DNA of 64,000 nt from Calothrix membranacea FACHB-236 (GCF_014696315.1 NZ_JACJPX010000011.1:62001-126000), one strand, 5' to 3'; shown: positions 27,288 to 38,884, counted from the stretch's first letter. The notes: generated by a model not told the origin, from the letters alone. Program-made: numbers and translations.

Positions 27288-30200
27288 ATGAATAATACAC
27301 CAAGGAATCAAGTGCAGAACATGTCATTTGCAGATACGGAAAAAGATAGTTATCAGGGTCAAAGGTGGTTAGTTGAGGAAAGAGATGCCTGTGGTGTGGG
27401 ATTTATCGCCCATCGCCAAAATTCTGCAAGCCACGAAATTATTGCCAAAGCCTTAACAGCCTTAACTTGCTTGGAACATCGGGGTGGTTGTAGTGCTGAT
27501 CAAGATTCCGGGGATGGTGCAGGTATATTGACCGCCATACCTTGGGAGTTGTTCCAGCAAGAGTATATCCAAAGGGGGATAGAATCTTCATCCACAGGGA
27601 ATTTGGCTGTGGGGATGATCTTTTTACCCCAAGACCCCCAAGCAGCCGCCAAATCACGAGCGATGGTTGAGGAAATTGCGGCTGAGGAAAAATTCACGGT
27701 ACTGGGTTGGCGCGTAGTTCCAGTACAACCTGATTCATTAGGTATACAAGCAAAAGAAAATCAACCTCAGATTGAGCAGATTTTTCTAGCTGCTGCTAAC
27801 AAAAGTGGCGAAGAACTAGAAAGGGCACTTTATATTACCCGTCGTCGCATTTTTAAAGCCGCGAAAAGTATTTCCGATGACTTTTATGTTTGTTCGCTGT
27901 CGAGCCGGACAATTGTTTATAAAGGCATGGTGCGTTCCGCGGTGTTGGGAGAGTTTTATCTCGATTTAAAAAATCCCGCTTATAAAAGTGCCTTTGCTGT
28001 TTATCACCGCCGATTTAGCACCAACACTATGCCCAAGTGGCCCTTAGCGCAACCAATGAGGTTGTTGGGACATAACGGTGAAATCAATACTTTGTTGGGT
28101 AATATCAACTGGATGATGGCGCGAGAAGCAAGTTTAGCTAATCCAGTTTGGGGCGATCGCATTGAAGAATTCAAGCCCTTAGTTCATATTGACAATAGCG
28201 ACTCTGCCACCTTAGATAACGTCTTAGAACTATTGGTGCGTTCCGGCCGCAGTCCTTTAGAAGGCTTGATGATGCTGGTTCCAGAAGCTTACCAAAATCA
28301 GCCTTCATTACAGAATTATCCCGAGATTACCGATTTCTACGAGTACTACAGCGGCTTGCAAGAAGCGTGGGACGGCCCAGCACTTTTAGTATTTAGTGAT
28401 GGGCAAAAAGTTGGTGCCACATTAGATCGTAACGGGCTCAGACCAGCTCGCTATGTCATCACCAAAGACGACTACATCGTCGTTGCTTCCGAAGCTGGTG
28501 TAGTAGACTTACCAGAAGCTAACATCGTGGAAAAAGGTAGACTTGGCCCAGGGCAAATGATTGCCGTGGATTTAACTACCCATGAAGTGCTAAAAAATTG
28601 GGAGATTAAGCAGCGGATTGCTAAGCAACACCCCTATGGGGAATGGTTGCAACAATATCGCCAAGACCTGAAATCGTTGGTAAATACTGATTCTCCAGTC
28701 GCCAATGGTAATGGCAATGGAGCAACCAACAGCAACGGTAACGGGTATTCTGCAACTAATAGCGGACACATACCCACAGAAAAAATTGACAGACAAACCT
28801 TGCTGCAACAACAAGTAGCCTTTGGTTACAACACAGAAGATGTGGAAATGGTGATTCAGCCAATGGCTATGCAAGGTTCAGAGCCAACTTTCTGTATGGG
28901 TGATGATATTCCCCTAGCAGTGTTGTCTGAAAAACCCCACTTGCTGTATGACTATTTCAAACAGCGCTTTGCTCAAGTCACAAACCCAGCTATTGACCCA
29001 CTCAGAGAAAAGCTAGTCATGTCTCTGAAAGTCGAGCTAGGCGAACGGGGTAACTTATTAGAAGTAAAGCCAGAATATGCTAAGAGAATCAAGCTTGATT
29101 CGCCAGTACTAACCGAAGCAGAATTAGAGGCAATTAAACTCTCTGGCTTCACAACTGCTCAATTGTCAACTTTATTTGAAATTGCCGCAGGGCCAGAAGG
29201 TTTAAAAAAAGCAGTAGAGGCTTTACAAGCCAAAGCGGCGGAATCGGTACGGGCGGGTGCAAAGATTTTGATATTGAGCGATCGCTCTCCCCTGGGAACT
29301 GAATACAGCTATATTCCGCCTTTATTGGCCGTAGGTGCAGTACACCATCACCTGATCCGTGAAGGGTTGCGGATGAAAGCATCCCTAATTGTTGATACTG
29401 CTCAATGTTGGAGTACCCATCACTTTGGCTGTCTGATTGGCTATGGTGCTGGTGCAGTTTGTCCTTACATGGCTTTAGATACTGTCCGCGATTGGTGGGG
29501 CGATCCGAAGACTCAGCAGTTTATGGCTCGGGGTCAAATTGCTAGCATTACCCTAGAACAAGCGATCGCTAACTATCGCAAAGCCATTGCATCTGGATTG
29601 CTGAAAATTCTCTCAAAAATGGGAATTTCGCTGCTTTCTAGCTATCAAGCAGCGCAAATCTTTGAAGCTATTGGAATTGGTGGAGATTTATTAGCACTGG
29701 GATTCAAAGGTACAGCTTCCCGCATTGGTGGGTTGACTGTCAGCGATTTAGCCCAAGAAATTCTCTCCTTCCATCAAAAAGCTTTCCCCGAACTCACAAT
29801 TAAGAAGTTAGAAAACTTGGGCTTTGTGCAGTACCGTCGTGGCGGCGAATACCACATGAACAGCCCCGAACTAGCCAAAGCATTGCATAAAGCTGTAGAT
29901 GGCAAGCAATACGACCACTACGAAGTATACAAAGAACACCTGAAAAATCGACCAGTTACCGCCCTGCGCGACTTGTTAGATTTCCAAAGCGATCGCGCCT
30001 CCATTCCTTTAGAAGAAGTCGAATCAATCAGCGAGATTGTCAAACGCTTCTGCACAGGTGGGATGTCTTTAGGTGCGTTGTCCAGAGAAGCACACGAAAC
30101 TTTAGCGATCGCCATGAACCGGATTGGTGGTAAATCCAACTCTGGGGAAGGTGGCGAAGATCCAGTCCGCTATAAAGTTTTAGATGATGTTGATGAATCT

Positions 30201-31988
30201 GGTCACTCAGCTACTCTCCCCCATTTAAAAGGGTTGCGGAATGGTGACACAGCTTCCAGCGCCATTAAGCAAGTTGCATCGGGAAGATTTGGTGTCACAC
30301 CAGGTTACTTAGCTAGCGCCAAACAAATTGAAATTAAAATTGCCCAAGGTGCCAAGCCTGGGGAAGGTGGACAATTACCAGGGCCAAAGGTCAGTCCTTA
30401 CATTGCGATGTTGCGGCGTTCTAAGCCTGGTGTCACATTAATTTCCCCACCACCACACCATGACATCTACTCCATTGAAGACCTTGCCCAACTAATTTTT
30501 GACCTGCACCAAATTAACCCCAAAGCCCAGGTATCTGTGAAGTTAGTTGCAGAAATTGGCATTGGTACCATTGCGGCTGGGGTAGCGAAAGCTAACGCTG
30601 ATATCATCCAAATTTCTGGTCATGACGGCGGTACAGGTGCCTCACCTTTAAGTTCGATTAAACACGCAGGTTCACCGTGGGAACTCGGGTTAAGTGAAGT
30701 GCATCGCGTCCTGATGCAAAATAGCCTGCGCGATCGCGTCATTCTGCGTGTAGATGGCGGTCTCAAGAGTGGCTGGGATGTGCTAATCGGTGCATTGATG
30801 GGTGGCGAAGAATTCGGTTTTGGTTCCATTGCCATGATTGCTGAAGGCTGTATTATGGCGCGGATTTGCCATACCAATAACTGCCCTGTCGGTGTTGCTT
30901 CCCAGAAAGAAGAACTCCGTAAGCGGTTTACAGGTATGCCCGAACACGTGGTTAACTTCTTCTACTTTATCGCGGAAGAAGTGCGGAGTCTGTTGGCGAA
31001 ACTAGGTTACCGTTCGCTATCGGAAGTAATTGGACGTGCAGATTTGCTCAAACAGCGTGAGGATATCAAACTCGCCAAAACCCAATCACTCAACCTCAAC
31101 TGCTTACTGCAGCTACCAGATACCAAAAATGACCGTAGCTGGTTAGTGCATGAAGAAGTTCACAGTAATGGCCCGGTTGTCGATGATGAATTACTGGCCG
31201 ATCCAGATATTAAAGCGGCAATTCGCCACCAGTCTACGATCGCTAAAACCGTGAAAATCGTCAACACCGATAGAACAGTCGGTGCAAGATTAGCAGGTGC
31301 GATCGCTTCTGAATATGGCGATAGTGGCTTCGCAGGACAAATTCATCTCAACTTTCAAGGTAGTGTAGGGCAAAGTTTTGGAGCCTTCAACCTCCCCGGG
31401 ATGATTCTCCGCCTGGAAGGAGAAGCTAACGACTATGTCGGTAAAGGAATGCATGGTGGTGAAATCATCATCAAACCCCCCGCTAATGCTACCTACAACC
31501 CTGCACAAAATGTGATTGTCGGCAATACCTGCCTCTACGGTGCTACCGGAGGGGTGCTATTTGCCAACGGTTTAGCCGGAGAACGCTTTGCTGTACGTAA
31601 CTCCAAAGGTTTAGCAGTCATTGAAGGCGCAGGCGATCATTGCTGTGAATATATGACTGGTGGTGTGATTGTCGTTCTGGGTAAAGTTGGACGCAACGTT
31701 GCTGCGGGGATGACTGGCGGATTGGCTTACTTCTTGGATGAAGATGGTTCCTTCCCTGAATTAGTCAATAAAGATATAGTCAAAATTCAGCGAGTAATCA
31801 CAGAAGCCGGGGAGAAGCAACTGCAAGAATTAATTCAAACCCATTGCGATCGCACTGGTTCACCAAAAGCGCAGTTGATTCTGCAAAACTGGCAAGAATT
31901 CTTACCTAAATTCTGGCAATTAGTTCCACCTTCTGAGGCTGATAGTGCAGAAGCAAATCCCCAAATCAAAGAGTTGAGTACAGTTTAG
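27288..31988 (+). CDS. gltB: Glutamate synthase large subunit, probably ferredoxin-dependent GOGAT
   Basis: The 1566-residue enzyme makes two glutamates from glutamine and 2-oxoglutarate. The mature N-terminus is likely Cys35 ([14 protein letters not shown]) after a removed propeptide; this Cys is the glutaminase nucleophile. The glutaminase domain is followed by a central domain, an FMN domain ([28 protein letters not shown]), the 3Fe-4S motif [11 protein letters not shown], and the C-terminal beta-helix ([22 protein letters not shown]). No small NADPH subunit gene (gltD) is adjacent, so the ferredoxin type (also named glsF/gltS) is more likely. An Asn/Gly-rich insert ([17 protein letters not shown]) lies near residue 475. 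Two terminators follow. Confidence 0.94.
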   Translation: MNNTPRNQVQNMSFADTEKDSYQGQRWLVEERDACGVGFIAHRQNSASHEIIAKALTALTCLEHRGGCSADQDSGDGAGILTAIPWELFQQEYIQRGIESSSTGNLAVGMIFLPQDPQAAAKSRAMVEEIAAEEKFTVLGWRVVPVQPDSLGIQAKENQPQIEQIFLAAANKSGEELERALYITRRRIFKAAKSISDDFYVCSLSSRTIVYKGMVRSAVLGEFYLDLKNPAYKSAFAVYHRRFSTNTMPKWPLAQPMRLLGHNGEINTLLGNINWMMAREASLANPVWGDRIEEFKPLVHIDNSDSATLDNVLELLVRSGRSPLEGLMMLVPEAYQNQPSLQNYPEITDFYEYYSGLQEAWDGPALLVFSDGQKVGATLDRNGLRPARYVITKDDYIVVASEAGVVDLPEANIVEKGRLGPGQMIAVDLTTHEVLKNWEIKQRIAKQHPYGEWLQQYRQDLKSLVNTDSPVANGNGNGATNSNGNGYSATNSGHIPTEKIDRQTLLQQQVAFGYNTEDVEMVIQPMAMQGSEPTFCMGDDIPLAVLSEKPHLLYDYFKQRFAQVTNPAIDPLREKLVMSLKVELGERGNLLEVKPEYAKRIKLDSPVLTEAELEAIKLSGFTTAQLSTLFEIAAGPEGLKKAVEALQAKAAESVRAGAKILILSDRSPLGTEYSYIPPLLAVGAVHHHLIREGLRMKASLIVDTAQCWSTHHFGCLIGYGAGAVCPYMALDTVRDWWGDPKTQQFMARGQIASITLEQAIANYRKAIASGLLKILSKMGISLLSSYQAAQIFEAIGIGGDLLALGFKGTASRIGGLTVSDLAQEILSFHQKAFPELTIKKLENLGFVQYRRGGEYHMNSPELAKALHKAVDGKQYDHYEVYKEHLKNRPVTALRDLLDFQSDRASIPLEEVESISEIVKRFCTGGMSLGALSREAHETLAIAMNRIGGKSNSGEGGEDPVRYKVLDDVDESGHSATLPHLKGLRNGDTASSAIKQVASGRFGVTPGYLASAKQIEIKIAQGAKPGEGGQLPGPKVSPYIAMLRRSKPGVTLISPPPHHDIYSIEDLAQLIFDLHQINPKAQVSVKLVAEIGIGTIAAGVAKANADIIQISGHDGGTGASPLSSIKHAGSPWELGLSEVHRVLMQNSLRDRVILRVDGGLKSGWDVLIGALMGGEEFGFGSIAMIAEGCIMARICHTNNCPVGVASQKEELRKRFTGMPEHVVNFFYFIAEEVRSLLAKLGYRSLSEVIGRADLLKQREDIKLAKTQSLNLNCLLQLPDTKNDRSWLVHEEVHSNGPVVDDELLADPDIKAAIRHQSTIAKTVKIVNTDRTVGARLAGAIASEYGDSGFAGQIHLNFQGSVGQSFGAFNLPGMILRLEGEANDYVGKGMHGGEIIIKPPANATYNPAQNVIVGNTCLYGATGGVLFANGLAGERFAVRNSKGLAVIEGAGDHCCEYMTGGVIVVLGKVGRNVAAGMTGGLAYFLDEDGSFPELVNKDIVKIQRVITEAGEKQLQELIQTHCDRTGSPKAQLILQNWQEFLPKFWQLVPPSEADSAEANPQIKELSTV

Positions 31989-32000
31989 TAATTGAGTTAA

Positions 32001-32026
32001 ATTGTTAGGGATTTCCTAACAATTTT
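32001..32026 (+). terminator. First hairpin after the GOGAT gene
   Basis: ATTGTTAGG and CCTAACAAT form a perfect 9-bp stem with a 5-nt loop, followed by TTTT. It starts 12 nt after the stop codon. Confidence 0.65.
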
Positions 32027-32048
32027 AAAATCTAATTATTTTTTGTGG

Positions 32049-32075
32049 GGTGGGCATATTGCCCGCCTTTTTTTT
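32049..32075 (+). terminator. Second, strong terminator after the GOGAT gene
   Basis: GGTGGGC pairs with GCCCGCC (one G-U pair) over a 5-nt loop, followed by a run of eight T. This is a classic Rho-independent terminator. Confidence 0.85.
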
Positions 32076-32082
32076 ACCGAAT

Positions 32083-32300
32083 TTATACCAAGTTGAAGAA
32101 TGATTGCTACAAATGTAGGTTGGGTTGAGGAACGTAGACGCGCAGCGGCTTCCCGCAGGGTAACCCAACATCCCAATGCCTTATATATGTTGGGGTTCAC
32201 TTCGTTCAAACGGCCAGTTGCTACAACGGGGGGAACTCCCGCAACTCACTGGCTCCCCAACCTACGCATCTGTCGCATTCTTTTTTTAAATTGGTATTAG
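32083..32300. mobile_element. MITE-like non-coding element with terminal inverted repeats
   Basis: The left end reads TATACCAAGTTGAAGAATG and the right end, on the opposite strand, reads AATACCAATTTAAAAAAAG followed by AATGCGACAGATG. The inner flanks GTAGGTTGGG and CCCAACCTAC are inverted too, so the terminal repeats run about 40-50 nt with gaps. The 218-nt body has no believable gene. Its outer repeat is also present near 55.9 kb, so it belongs to a family. TA dinucleotides at the ends would fit an IS630/Tc1-type target, an inference. No transposase is present in the window. Confidence 0.7.
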
Positions 32301-32432
32301 ATGATTATGCTTAATTTTGAATTTATATAAAACCCCACCTACGCTTTGGAAAGGCTAATGCCAATAACTAAAGGTAAGGTGGGGAAATTAATTTATAAGT
32401 TAACTTAAATAGTAAATTATTAGTAATAAATT

Positions 32433-33341
32433 TTACTTTTTATTAGCAATTAACTTTTGGTCTTTATCTTGCATTTCTAAAAGTTCTGGAACAGTTACAA
32501 AACTGTAACCTTCTTTCTTAAATCTGGCAATAATACTGGGTAAAGCTTGCACTGTTTGGGAACGATTACCACCGCCATCATGCATTAACACGATTCCACC
32601 TGGTTTTGCTGCCTGGAAAACATTATTGATTAACCGTGGCACACTAGGACGGGAGTAGTCCATAGAGTCTGAAGACCACATGATAACTGCATACTTACTA
32701 TTTTTTGCATAATTAGCTACGCCATTATGCATCATGCCTCCTGGTGGACGAAACAGATTTGTTTTCACACCTGTAGTTTTAAAAATAATATCTGTTGTGT
32801 GGTCAACTTCATAAGCAGCTGTTTGTGGATTCATAAAATGATACCAGTGATGCCAAGTATGGTTGGCAATAGTATGACCTTCAGCTGCCACTTGCTTTAA
32901 AATATCGGGGAAATTCTTGACGTTCTGTCCAACGACAAAAAATGTCGCTTTGATATCATTTTTTTTGAGAATATCTAGTACTTGTGCAGTACTCTCAGGC
33001 CAAGGGCCATCATCAAAAGTCAGGGCAATGACTTTCTGTCCTTGGGTGAGTTTTGCAGCTTTGATGGTTGCCCCTAAAGCACTTGCTGGTAAAGGATAAG
33101 CCATCCCCTTAGCTTGTGCTTGTTGTTGCCAACTAGTCAGCATCATGGCTTTTAAATTCTCTATCCGCTGTTGAGTTCCGGCTTTAGCAGATACAGTGTT
33201 TTCATTTATACTAGGCTGTCCTTGAGCATCAGAGGCATTTGGTTTGACAAGCATCATCAAGCCCAGACTGAAAGTCCCAACCAAGGCAACTAATGCAATC
33301 AATATTCCTTGTGGCCAAAAAAACGACTTACTGTTTTCCAC
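32433..33341 (-). CDS. Membrane-anchored polysaccharide deacetylase (NodB family)
   Basis: The 302-residue protein has an N-terminal membrane anchor (about 11-32, ILIALVALVGTFSLGLMMLV) and a NodB domain. Motif 1 is LTFDDGP (107-113) with the catalytic and metal aspartates. Motif 2 is NHTWHH (160-165), supplying the two metal histidines. Motif 3 is FRPPGG (197-202), and motif 5 is IVLMHDGGG (250-258) with the catalytic His. It should remove acetyl groups from an envelope or exopolysaccharide N-acetylhexosamine on the periplasmic side. The exact substrate is unknown. It stands alone, next to a long gene-free stretch. Confidence 0.93.
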   Translation of the reverse strand: MENSKSFFWPQGILIALVALVGTFSLGLMMLVKPNASDAQGQPSINENTVSAKAGTQQRIENLKAMMLTSWQQQAQAKGMAYPLPASALGATIKAAKLTQGQKVIALTFDDGPWPESTAQVLDILKKNDIKATFFVVGQNVKNFPDILKQVAAEGHTIANHTWHHWYHFMNPQTAAYEVDHTTDIIFKTTGVKTNLFRPPGGMMHNGVANYAKNSKYAVIMWSSDSMDYSRPSVPRLINNVFQAAKPGGIVLMHDGGGNRSQTVQALPSIIARFKKEGYSFVTVPELLEMQDKDQKLIANKK

Positions 33342-34912
33342 TTAAAATAGCTCCTTCAAGGGACTAACCATCAGTTAAGTACCTGACGGTAAGTTATAAC
33401 ACATTTTCTCTAGATACTTAGATACAAAGATAAATATTGATAATCCCGAAATTTGAATCAAGATTAACAGATAATTTAGCAGTCGGTCATTATAGATATA
33501 ACAAGTTTCACTGAAACCTAGATTATCTGGCTTCATGATAAATACTAACCTGACAATTTTTGGTAATGTGGAATGCCCAAGACCAAAACTGCAAAGGTCA
33601 GAATTTGTACTTGTAAATATCAATAATTAAATCTACGAAACAGTACAATCATAATAAGGGAATGTACTTTTCAAGATGTATGCTAGTAGGATTACTGAAC
33701 TAAATCAGCTACCTTATCTAATCAGTTGATTAAGTTGCAAACTCTTTACCTATTAGTAATAAGCTTTGTTTTGCTTTTATGCAAGAGGTTGAGACTCAAA
33801 TTGGCGTATACACTAGGCTATATATAAGCTCCCAGCATTTAACGGATTATTCAATTTCATAGTTTATCAGGTATATTGTACTACTGAGAGTGATTTTTTT
33901 CTTTTTAAGAAAAAGTTAAATTATCAACTCTCTGGCTGTTACTGTTTGATGCCATAAACTAAATAGACTACATTCAATTAAATATAGTTTCTCATTGCTT
34001 AAATAAACTTAGTCGTTAAGTTAGATACTCTTTAAGCATGACAGTAAAGAAAATATTATTAGTATCTAAACTATAGTTTTTGAGACTGATACTTTATTAA
34101 TTAAGTGTTTAAGAATTATTACTAATGCCAAACAGCTAAAATAATCAAATTTGTCTGTATTTTATGAATTCATGGATTTAATAATTAGAGTATATATTAC
34201 TATAATCAAAAACTATATATTCCTGTATATTTACGGAGAAAGTCGTAGGAGTTGGCTGTAATCATATCATAACTTCTGATTAATTCAAATATAAATTCCG
34301 CTGTGAGAACTGTCATCAGCAGTTTTCAAGTATTTTTCTAAAATAAAAAGTTTCAAATTATACAGGGTAATTATATTTATGCCGCTTGCATAGATATAAT
34401 TTGCTTTGATTTAACAGATTTTGAATTGGCACTTAACTTAAAGGCTGAGACTAGGCATAAATAATGACAGAAAGTATAGCACTTGTGTAAACAGTATTAA
34501 ACCCAAGTTTTCAATCTGGTCTCGGAACAATCCAATTTATGTAAAAACTAAAACTCAGTGTTAATTACCTTGATTGCAACTGCTGAGATACTAGCTTGAA
34601 AATGGGCATGGGGCATGGGAAAGACAGATTTTCATCCTTGGTTGTGCCAAAACCTGGCGTGAATGGCTGACTTGTAAATAGTGTTGACGGTTGATGGATA
34701 ACTGTTGACTGGAAGAAGAGATTTTCATGGGTGCTGGTGTACGCAGTTCATGACAACTGTTGGTAAGTAGGAACAATTAAAATGAGATGCGATCGCCACT
34801 TATGTGTCAGTTCAGTACTAAAATACTCTCCAGAGGAAAAAAGTCAGGGGTGAATGCTCAACAACAATTTTGATGAGTTTGTAGTCAGTCTTGGGTAAAT
34901 TTTTTTATCAAT
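33342..34912. other. Gene-free stretch of about 1.6 kb
   Basis: Both strands lack a believable gene; the few open frames of 60-80 codons show no recognisable protein features. The sequence is AT-rich with many short direct and inverted runs. Near 34602-34619 there is a GGGCATGGGGCATGGG heptamer pair, and near 34680-34710 a TTGACGGTTGATGG/AACTGTTGACTG repeat-like patch. I did not recognise a structured RNA (rnpB, tmRNA and SRP RNA signatures were not seen). It could hold decayed sequence or small RNAs. Confidence 0.5.
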
Positions 34913-37351
34913 ATGGCTTCTTCTAATTCTTCTCTAATTAATAAAGATTATTTCATATTATTAATAATTTGGTCGTTTGCGTTCATTATAGATAGAACGT
35001 GGTTTTTTTTAGATGAATCTATTCCCTCTTATGATCAAAGTGCCCATTTAACAACGGCATTACATCATTATAGAATTTTTCATAATTTTAATATTTTCTC
35101 AGGTGATTGGTGGTTATCTTTGTGGCAACTTACTCCTAGTTACCGCGCACCTTTCGTTTATATCTGTACTGTGCCTTTCCTATTATTATTTGGTACAGGA
35201 TACGATCAAGCTGGTTTAGTTAATTTATTGTTTACCGCAATAATTATCGTATCGGTATATCATTTAGGCAATTATTTATTTGATAGTCGCAAGATTGCCT
35301 TAACCGCCAGTATATTTTGTCTGATATTTCCTATTTTAGGAATTATGCGGACAGATTATTTATTAGATTACGGTTTAACGGCACTTGTTATCCTAACTTT
35401 TGCAATTTTAACTATTTGGAAAAATAGCTATACAGGTTTTTATCCATTGATATTAACCCTAGGCTTAGGATTAGGTCTAGGATTGATCATGCTAGCTAAA
35501 CCCACAGGATTTATTTTTATTTTAATACCTAGCATTTGGACAGTTATTAGCTTTATTAAAAGCCGCAAATATATTAAACTTCTGCAAACGGGTTTAGCTT
35601 TAATTGTCACTTGGTTAATTTGTGGTTTTTGGTATGGCTTAAATTGGTTAACAATTATTACCTCTGCATTAAATGCTAACAATGTTGGTAAAGCAGAAGG
35701 CGATCCGCCACCCACAACTATTGCTGGATGGTTAGTTTATCCGAATATGATACCTGATAGCGTTGGATTACCAATATTATTTGTAGGCATTGGTATTCTC
35801 ATAGTTTATCTAATTAAAAACAAATTTAATCAGGAAGCAATTACAGCTATATGCAATAAACCAGGTTTAAATTGGTTATTAATTTTCTTATTCAGTAGTT
35901 ATATACTTTGTTCGCTGGGCACAAATAAAGATATTAGATTTATTTTGCCTTGTTTTCCTGTAATTAGTTTAATTTTAGCTTACTTATTTAATTTAATTGA
36001 AAATATATGGTTTGATAGAATCAGATTCATAGCTATTGGACTAAGCGGGATAGTTTTACTCAACAATTTATTTCCCTTACCTCTAATTCAAGCATGGGGA
36101 GGAAGGCATTTACCTAATAATGAGGGTAAAAAATATCCCCTAACTCAATTAATCGATACAATTAACCAAACCAATCCCTACTTAAGATCAACTTTAGGAA
36201 TAATCCCTGTTTCTACTCCTCAAGTTAATGAATTTACCTTAGATTATTTCGGCACATTAGCTGATTTTCGCGTTTATGGACGAAAATTAACTACTAAATT
36301 ATCTCAAGTAGAGCAAGATTTACAATATTTTTCGTGGTATGTTACCAGAGATAATGAACCAGATGAACCTGGTGAAAGGGGCGAAACTAAACGCAAATTA
36401 AAATCTTTCGTGGAATCTTCTCCTGATTTAAAATTAAAGTCGGAGTGGGTATTACCTAATGGTGATAAATTACGACTATATCACCGCATAAATCCATCTC
36501 TAGTCATTAACAAATTAAATAATAGTGATTTTCCCGTTACTTTAAAACAGATAATAACAGAAAATCAGTTAATTGTAGGTCGAAATAATCCTATTAGTTA
36601 TCAAATAACAGGTTCATGGGATGATTTGCAAAATGGCTTGTTACTTTTAAAATGGCAAAATGGGCAATCGGTTTGGTATCACGATCATGCAATTGCTTTA
36701 GGCAATTTATATTGTGGTCTTAAATGCCATCCCAAAGGTAGTTTTCAAGTAACTGAGAATCTAGCTACATTTATCCCTAAATCAATACCAATAGGTAAAT
36801 ATCAACTATCAGCCCTGTATTTAGATAGAAGAAATGGCAAAGTTACCCATTTAAATATTCCTAATATTAATGTAGATGTGACGGATAGAGTAAATCTAGG
36901 AAAATCACCAGCATTAGATTTAATATCTAGATTGTCACAATTAGCCGCAGAGTTTCAACAAGGAAAGCTAGAGAATATCTTTGTGCAAATCGATAATTTT
37001 AATCAATATGATCCTACCCAAGACTATTTAAAACAAACTGAAGTAGCGGCTAAATATTATTTACAAAATGAACCAAATAACTTGAATTGGCGTTATACTC
37101 TAGCTCTATCGCAACTTTTACAGCGCCAAGTTACAGAATTAATTCAAAATTTAACAGAGATAACTAAATATGATGCCAAAAATCCCTATGCATGGATTTA
37201 TTTAGCGTTTGTTTATTTATATAATTTTCAACCTAGACAAGCAGAACCAAAATTAGCGATCGCAGAAAAACTCAAACCAGATGTACCCGAATTAAAAACT
37301 CTAAAAACAGTCACAAATATCATGAAATTTTTGCCGTTAATTCACTTTTAA
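34913..37351 (+). CDS. GT39-like membrane glycosyltransferase with C-terminal helical repeats
   Basis: The 812-residue protein has an N-terminal multi-pass membrane part (about residues 12-380, ten or more segments). An acidic first external loop, FFLDESIPSYDQSAH (32-45), matches the catalytic-loop position of GT-C enzymes of the PMT/ArnT (GT39) class. The C-terminal 400 residues are soluble, with a beta-rich region followed by TPR-like helices (LNWRYTLALSQLL, NPYAWIYLAFVYLYNFQPRQAEPKLAIAEKL). Such enzymes transfer sugars from polyprenyl-phosphate donors on the outer face of the membrane. The acceptor is unknown. Codon use is strongly A/T-biased compared with the surrounding core genes. It is followed after 3 nt by another GT39 gene. 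Confidence 0.78.
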   Translation: MASSNSSLINKDYFILLIIWSFAFIIDRTWFFLDESIPSYDQSAHLTTALHHYRIFHNFNIFSGDWWLSLWQLTPSYRAPFVYICTVPFLLLFGTGYDQAGLVNLLFTAIIIVSVYHLGNYLFDSRKIALTASIFCLIFPILGIMRTDYLLDYGLTALVILTFAILTIWKNSYTGFYPLILTLGLGLGLGLIMLAKPTGFIFILIPSIWTVISFIKSRKYIKLLQTGLALIVTWLICGFWYGLNWLTIITSALNANNVGKAEGDPPPTTIAGWLVYPNMIPDSVGLPILFVGIGILIVYLIKNKFNQEAITAICNKPGLNWLLIFLFSSYILCSLGTNKDIRFILPCFPVISLILAYLFNLIENIWFDRIRFIAIGLSGIVLLNNLFPLPLIQAWGGRHLPNNEGKKYPLTQLIDTINQTNPYLRSTLGIIPVSTPQVNEFTLDYFGTLADFRVYGRKLTTKLSQVEQDLQYFSWYVTRDNEPDEPGERGETKRKLKSFVESSPDLKLKSEWVLPNGDKLRLYHRINPSLVINKLNNSDFPVTLKQIITENQLIVGRNNPISYQITGSWDDLQNGLLLLKWQNGQSVWYHDHAIALGNLYCGLKCHPKGSFQVTENLATFIPKSIPIGKYQLSALYLDRRNGKVTHLNIPNINVDVTDRVNLGKSPALDLISRLSQLAAEFQQGKLENIFVQIDNFNQYDPTQDYLKQTEVAAKYYLQNEPNNLNWRYTLALSQLLQRQVTELIQNLTEITKYDAKNPYAWIYLAFVYLYNFQPRQAEPKLAIAEKLKPDVPELKTLKTVTNIMKFLPLIHF

Positions 37352-37354
37352 AAT

Positions 37355-38884
37355 ATGCGTCCATTCACAGACAAAGAATGGTTAATAGCTTTATTAGCAG
37401 CTTCCCTAGTTTTGTGGCTGATATTTTTAGGGAATTTACCCTTACGAGACTGGGATGAAGGGACTTATGCGATTGTCGCTAGAGAAATTTATCGCAAAGG
37501 AAACTGGCTTTACCCTACTCTTCAGGGAGAACCATTTTTATTGAAACCACCTTTAATGCAGTGGTTAATTGCACTGTGCTACCACATCGGAGGAGTGCAA
37601 GAATTTACCACTAGATTTCCTGGTGCGGTGTTAACAGCCTTGGGAGTACCTTTACTTTATATGGTGGGGCGTTTAGTTTTTTTAGAAACTTTACCAGCGC
37701 TGTTTTCTGCTTTAGTTTACTTAACTATGCTACCTGTGGTGCGTCACGGTAGATTAGCAATGTTAGATGGAATGACAATTTCGTTTTTTCTACTATTGCT
37801 GTTTTGTTTATTGAAGTCGCGTCATCATCAAAAGTATGCTTTGGGTGTAGGTTTTTGTTTAGGACTAATAACTCTCACCAAGGGAATGTTAGTTGTAGTT
37901 TTGGGAGGAATTGCTGGATTATTTATTCTGGTAAATAGACAATTTGCTTTACTAAAAAATCCCTATTTATGGATGGGAATGTTGTTAGGTAATGCACCTG
38001 CGATCGCATGGTATGTTGCCCAATATCAACATTATGGTGATGCATTCTTACAAGTGCATTTTCAAGCCCAAGCTTTAGATAGGCTGGGAACAGCAGTAGA
38101 AGGAAATACTGGCCCGCCTTGGTACTATTTACTTGAGATTATCAAATATGGTTTTCCCTGGCTATTGTTTTTACCAGGAGGTTTATATTTAAGTTGGAAA
38201 AAACGTCAAACTGCTTGGGGTTGTTTAATTCTCATCGGTACAATTGTCTATTTAGGAATTATTTCCTTGATGAGGACAAAACTACCTTGGTATGTAATGC
38301 CTATATATCCTTTTTTAGCTTTAGCAATCGGTGTCAACTTAACTGAGATGTGGCAACAAAATAAGTTGAAAGCGAACGCTTTAACTGTGTTCTTTGCCGC
38401 CTTATCTGTGGTTGGTTGTGGAGGTTGTGCTTACTTTTTAATTGACGATCCCCAGCCTAGTTTAATCATCATGAGTATTGTTTTAGCAATTAGCATGGGT
38501 ATTACAGCATGGTTGATAAAGCAGCAAAATCGTCAGTTTATTCCAGTATTATTTATTGGGATGTATTTAGTTTTAGCCTTGTTAATGAGTTCACAATCTT
38601 GGGTTTGGGAGTTAAATGAAACTTTCCCCGCCAAGCCAGTAGGTGCATTAATTCGGGCAAATGTGCCAGGCGGAACGCAAATTTACACTTCTTTCGCTTA
38701 TGGTCGTCCTAGTGTAGATTTTTATAGTGATTGTAAGGTTACTGCTGCACCTGTGCCTGTTTTACAAGAAATGTTAGCTAAAAAGTCTTATTTGTTGTTA
38801 GATAAAGATGCTATGCAGAAAATAAATATAACTAATAGTAAAGTTAAAGGTGAAGATGAAGGATTTACTCTGATTTCACCATAA
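37355..38884 (+). CDS. GT39 (ArnT/PMT-like) glycosyltransferase
   Basis: The 509-residue protein has about 11-12 membrane segments. The first periplasmic loop carries RDWDEGTYA (31-39) with the Asp/Glu pair typical of PMT_2/ArnT enzymes, and EPFLLKPPLMQWL follows, another hallmark. It would move a sugar from a lipid-phosphate carrier to a lipid or protein. The start is 3 nt after the preceding GT stop, so the two form an operon. It ends 5 nt before the convergent DUF2079 gene. Confidence 0.88.
   Translation: MRPFTDKEWLIALLAASLVLWLIFLGNLPLRDWDEGTYAIVAREIYRKGNWLYPTLQGEPFLLKPPLMQWLIALCYHIGGVQEFTTRFPGAVLTALGVPLLYMVGRLVFLETLPALFSALVYLTMLPVVRHGRLAMLDGMTISFFLLLLFCLLKSRHHQKYALGVGFCLGLITLTKGMLVVVLGGIAGLFILVNRQFALLKNPYLWMGMLLGNAPAIAWYVAQYQHYGDAFLQVHFQAQALDRLGTAVEGNTGPPWYYLLEIIKYGFPWLLFLPGGLYLSWKKRQTAWGCLILIGTIVYLGIISLMRTKLPWYVMPIYPFLALAIGVNLTEMWQQNKLKANALTVFFAALSVVGCGGCAYFLIDDPQPSLIIMSIVLAISMGITAWLIKQQNRQFIPVLFIGMYLVLALLMSSQSWVWELNETFPAKPVGALIRANVPGGTQIYTSFAYGRPSVDFYSDCKVTAAPVPVLQEMLAKKSYLLLDKDAMQKINITNSKVKGEDEGFTLISP

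Noticed and set aside
33375-33623. 82-codon minus-strand frame after the deacetylase gene
   Set aside because: It has a hydrophobic patch, but its start and composition are not gene-like and no ribosome site is seen.
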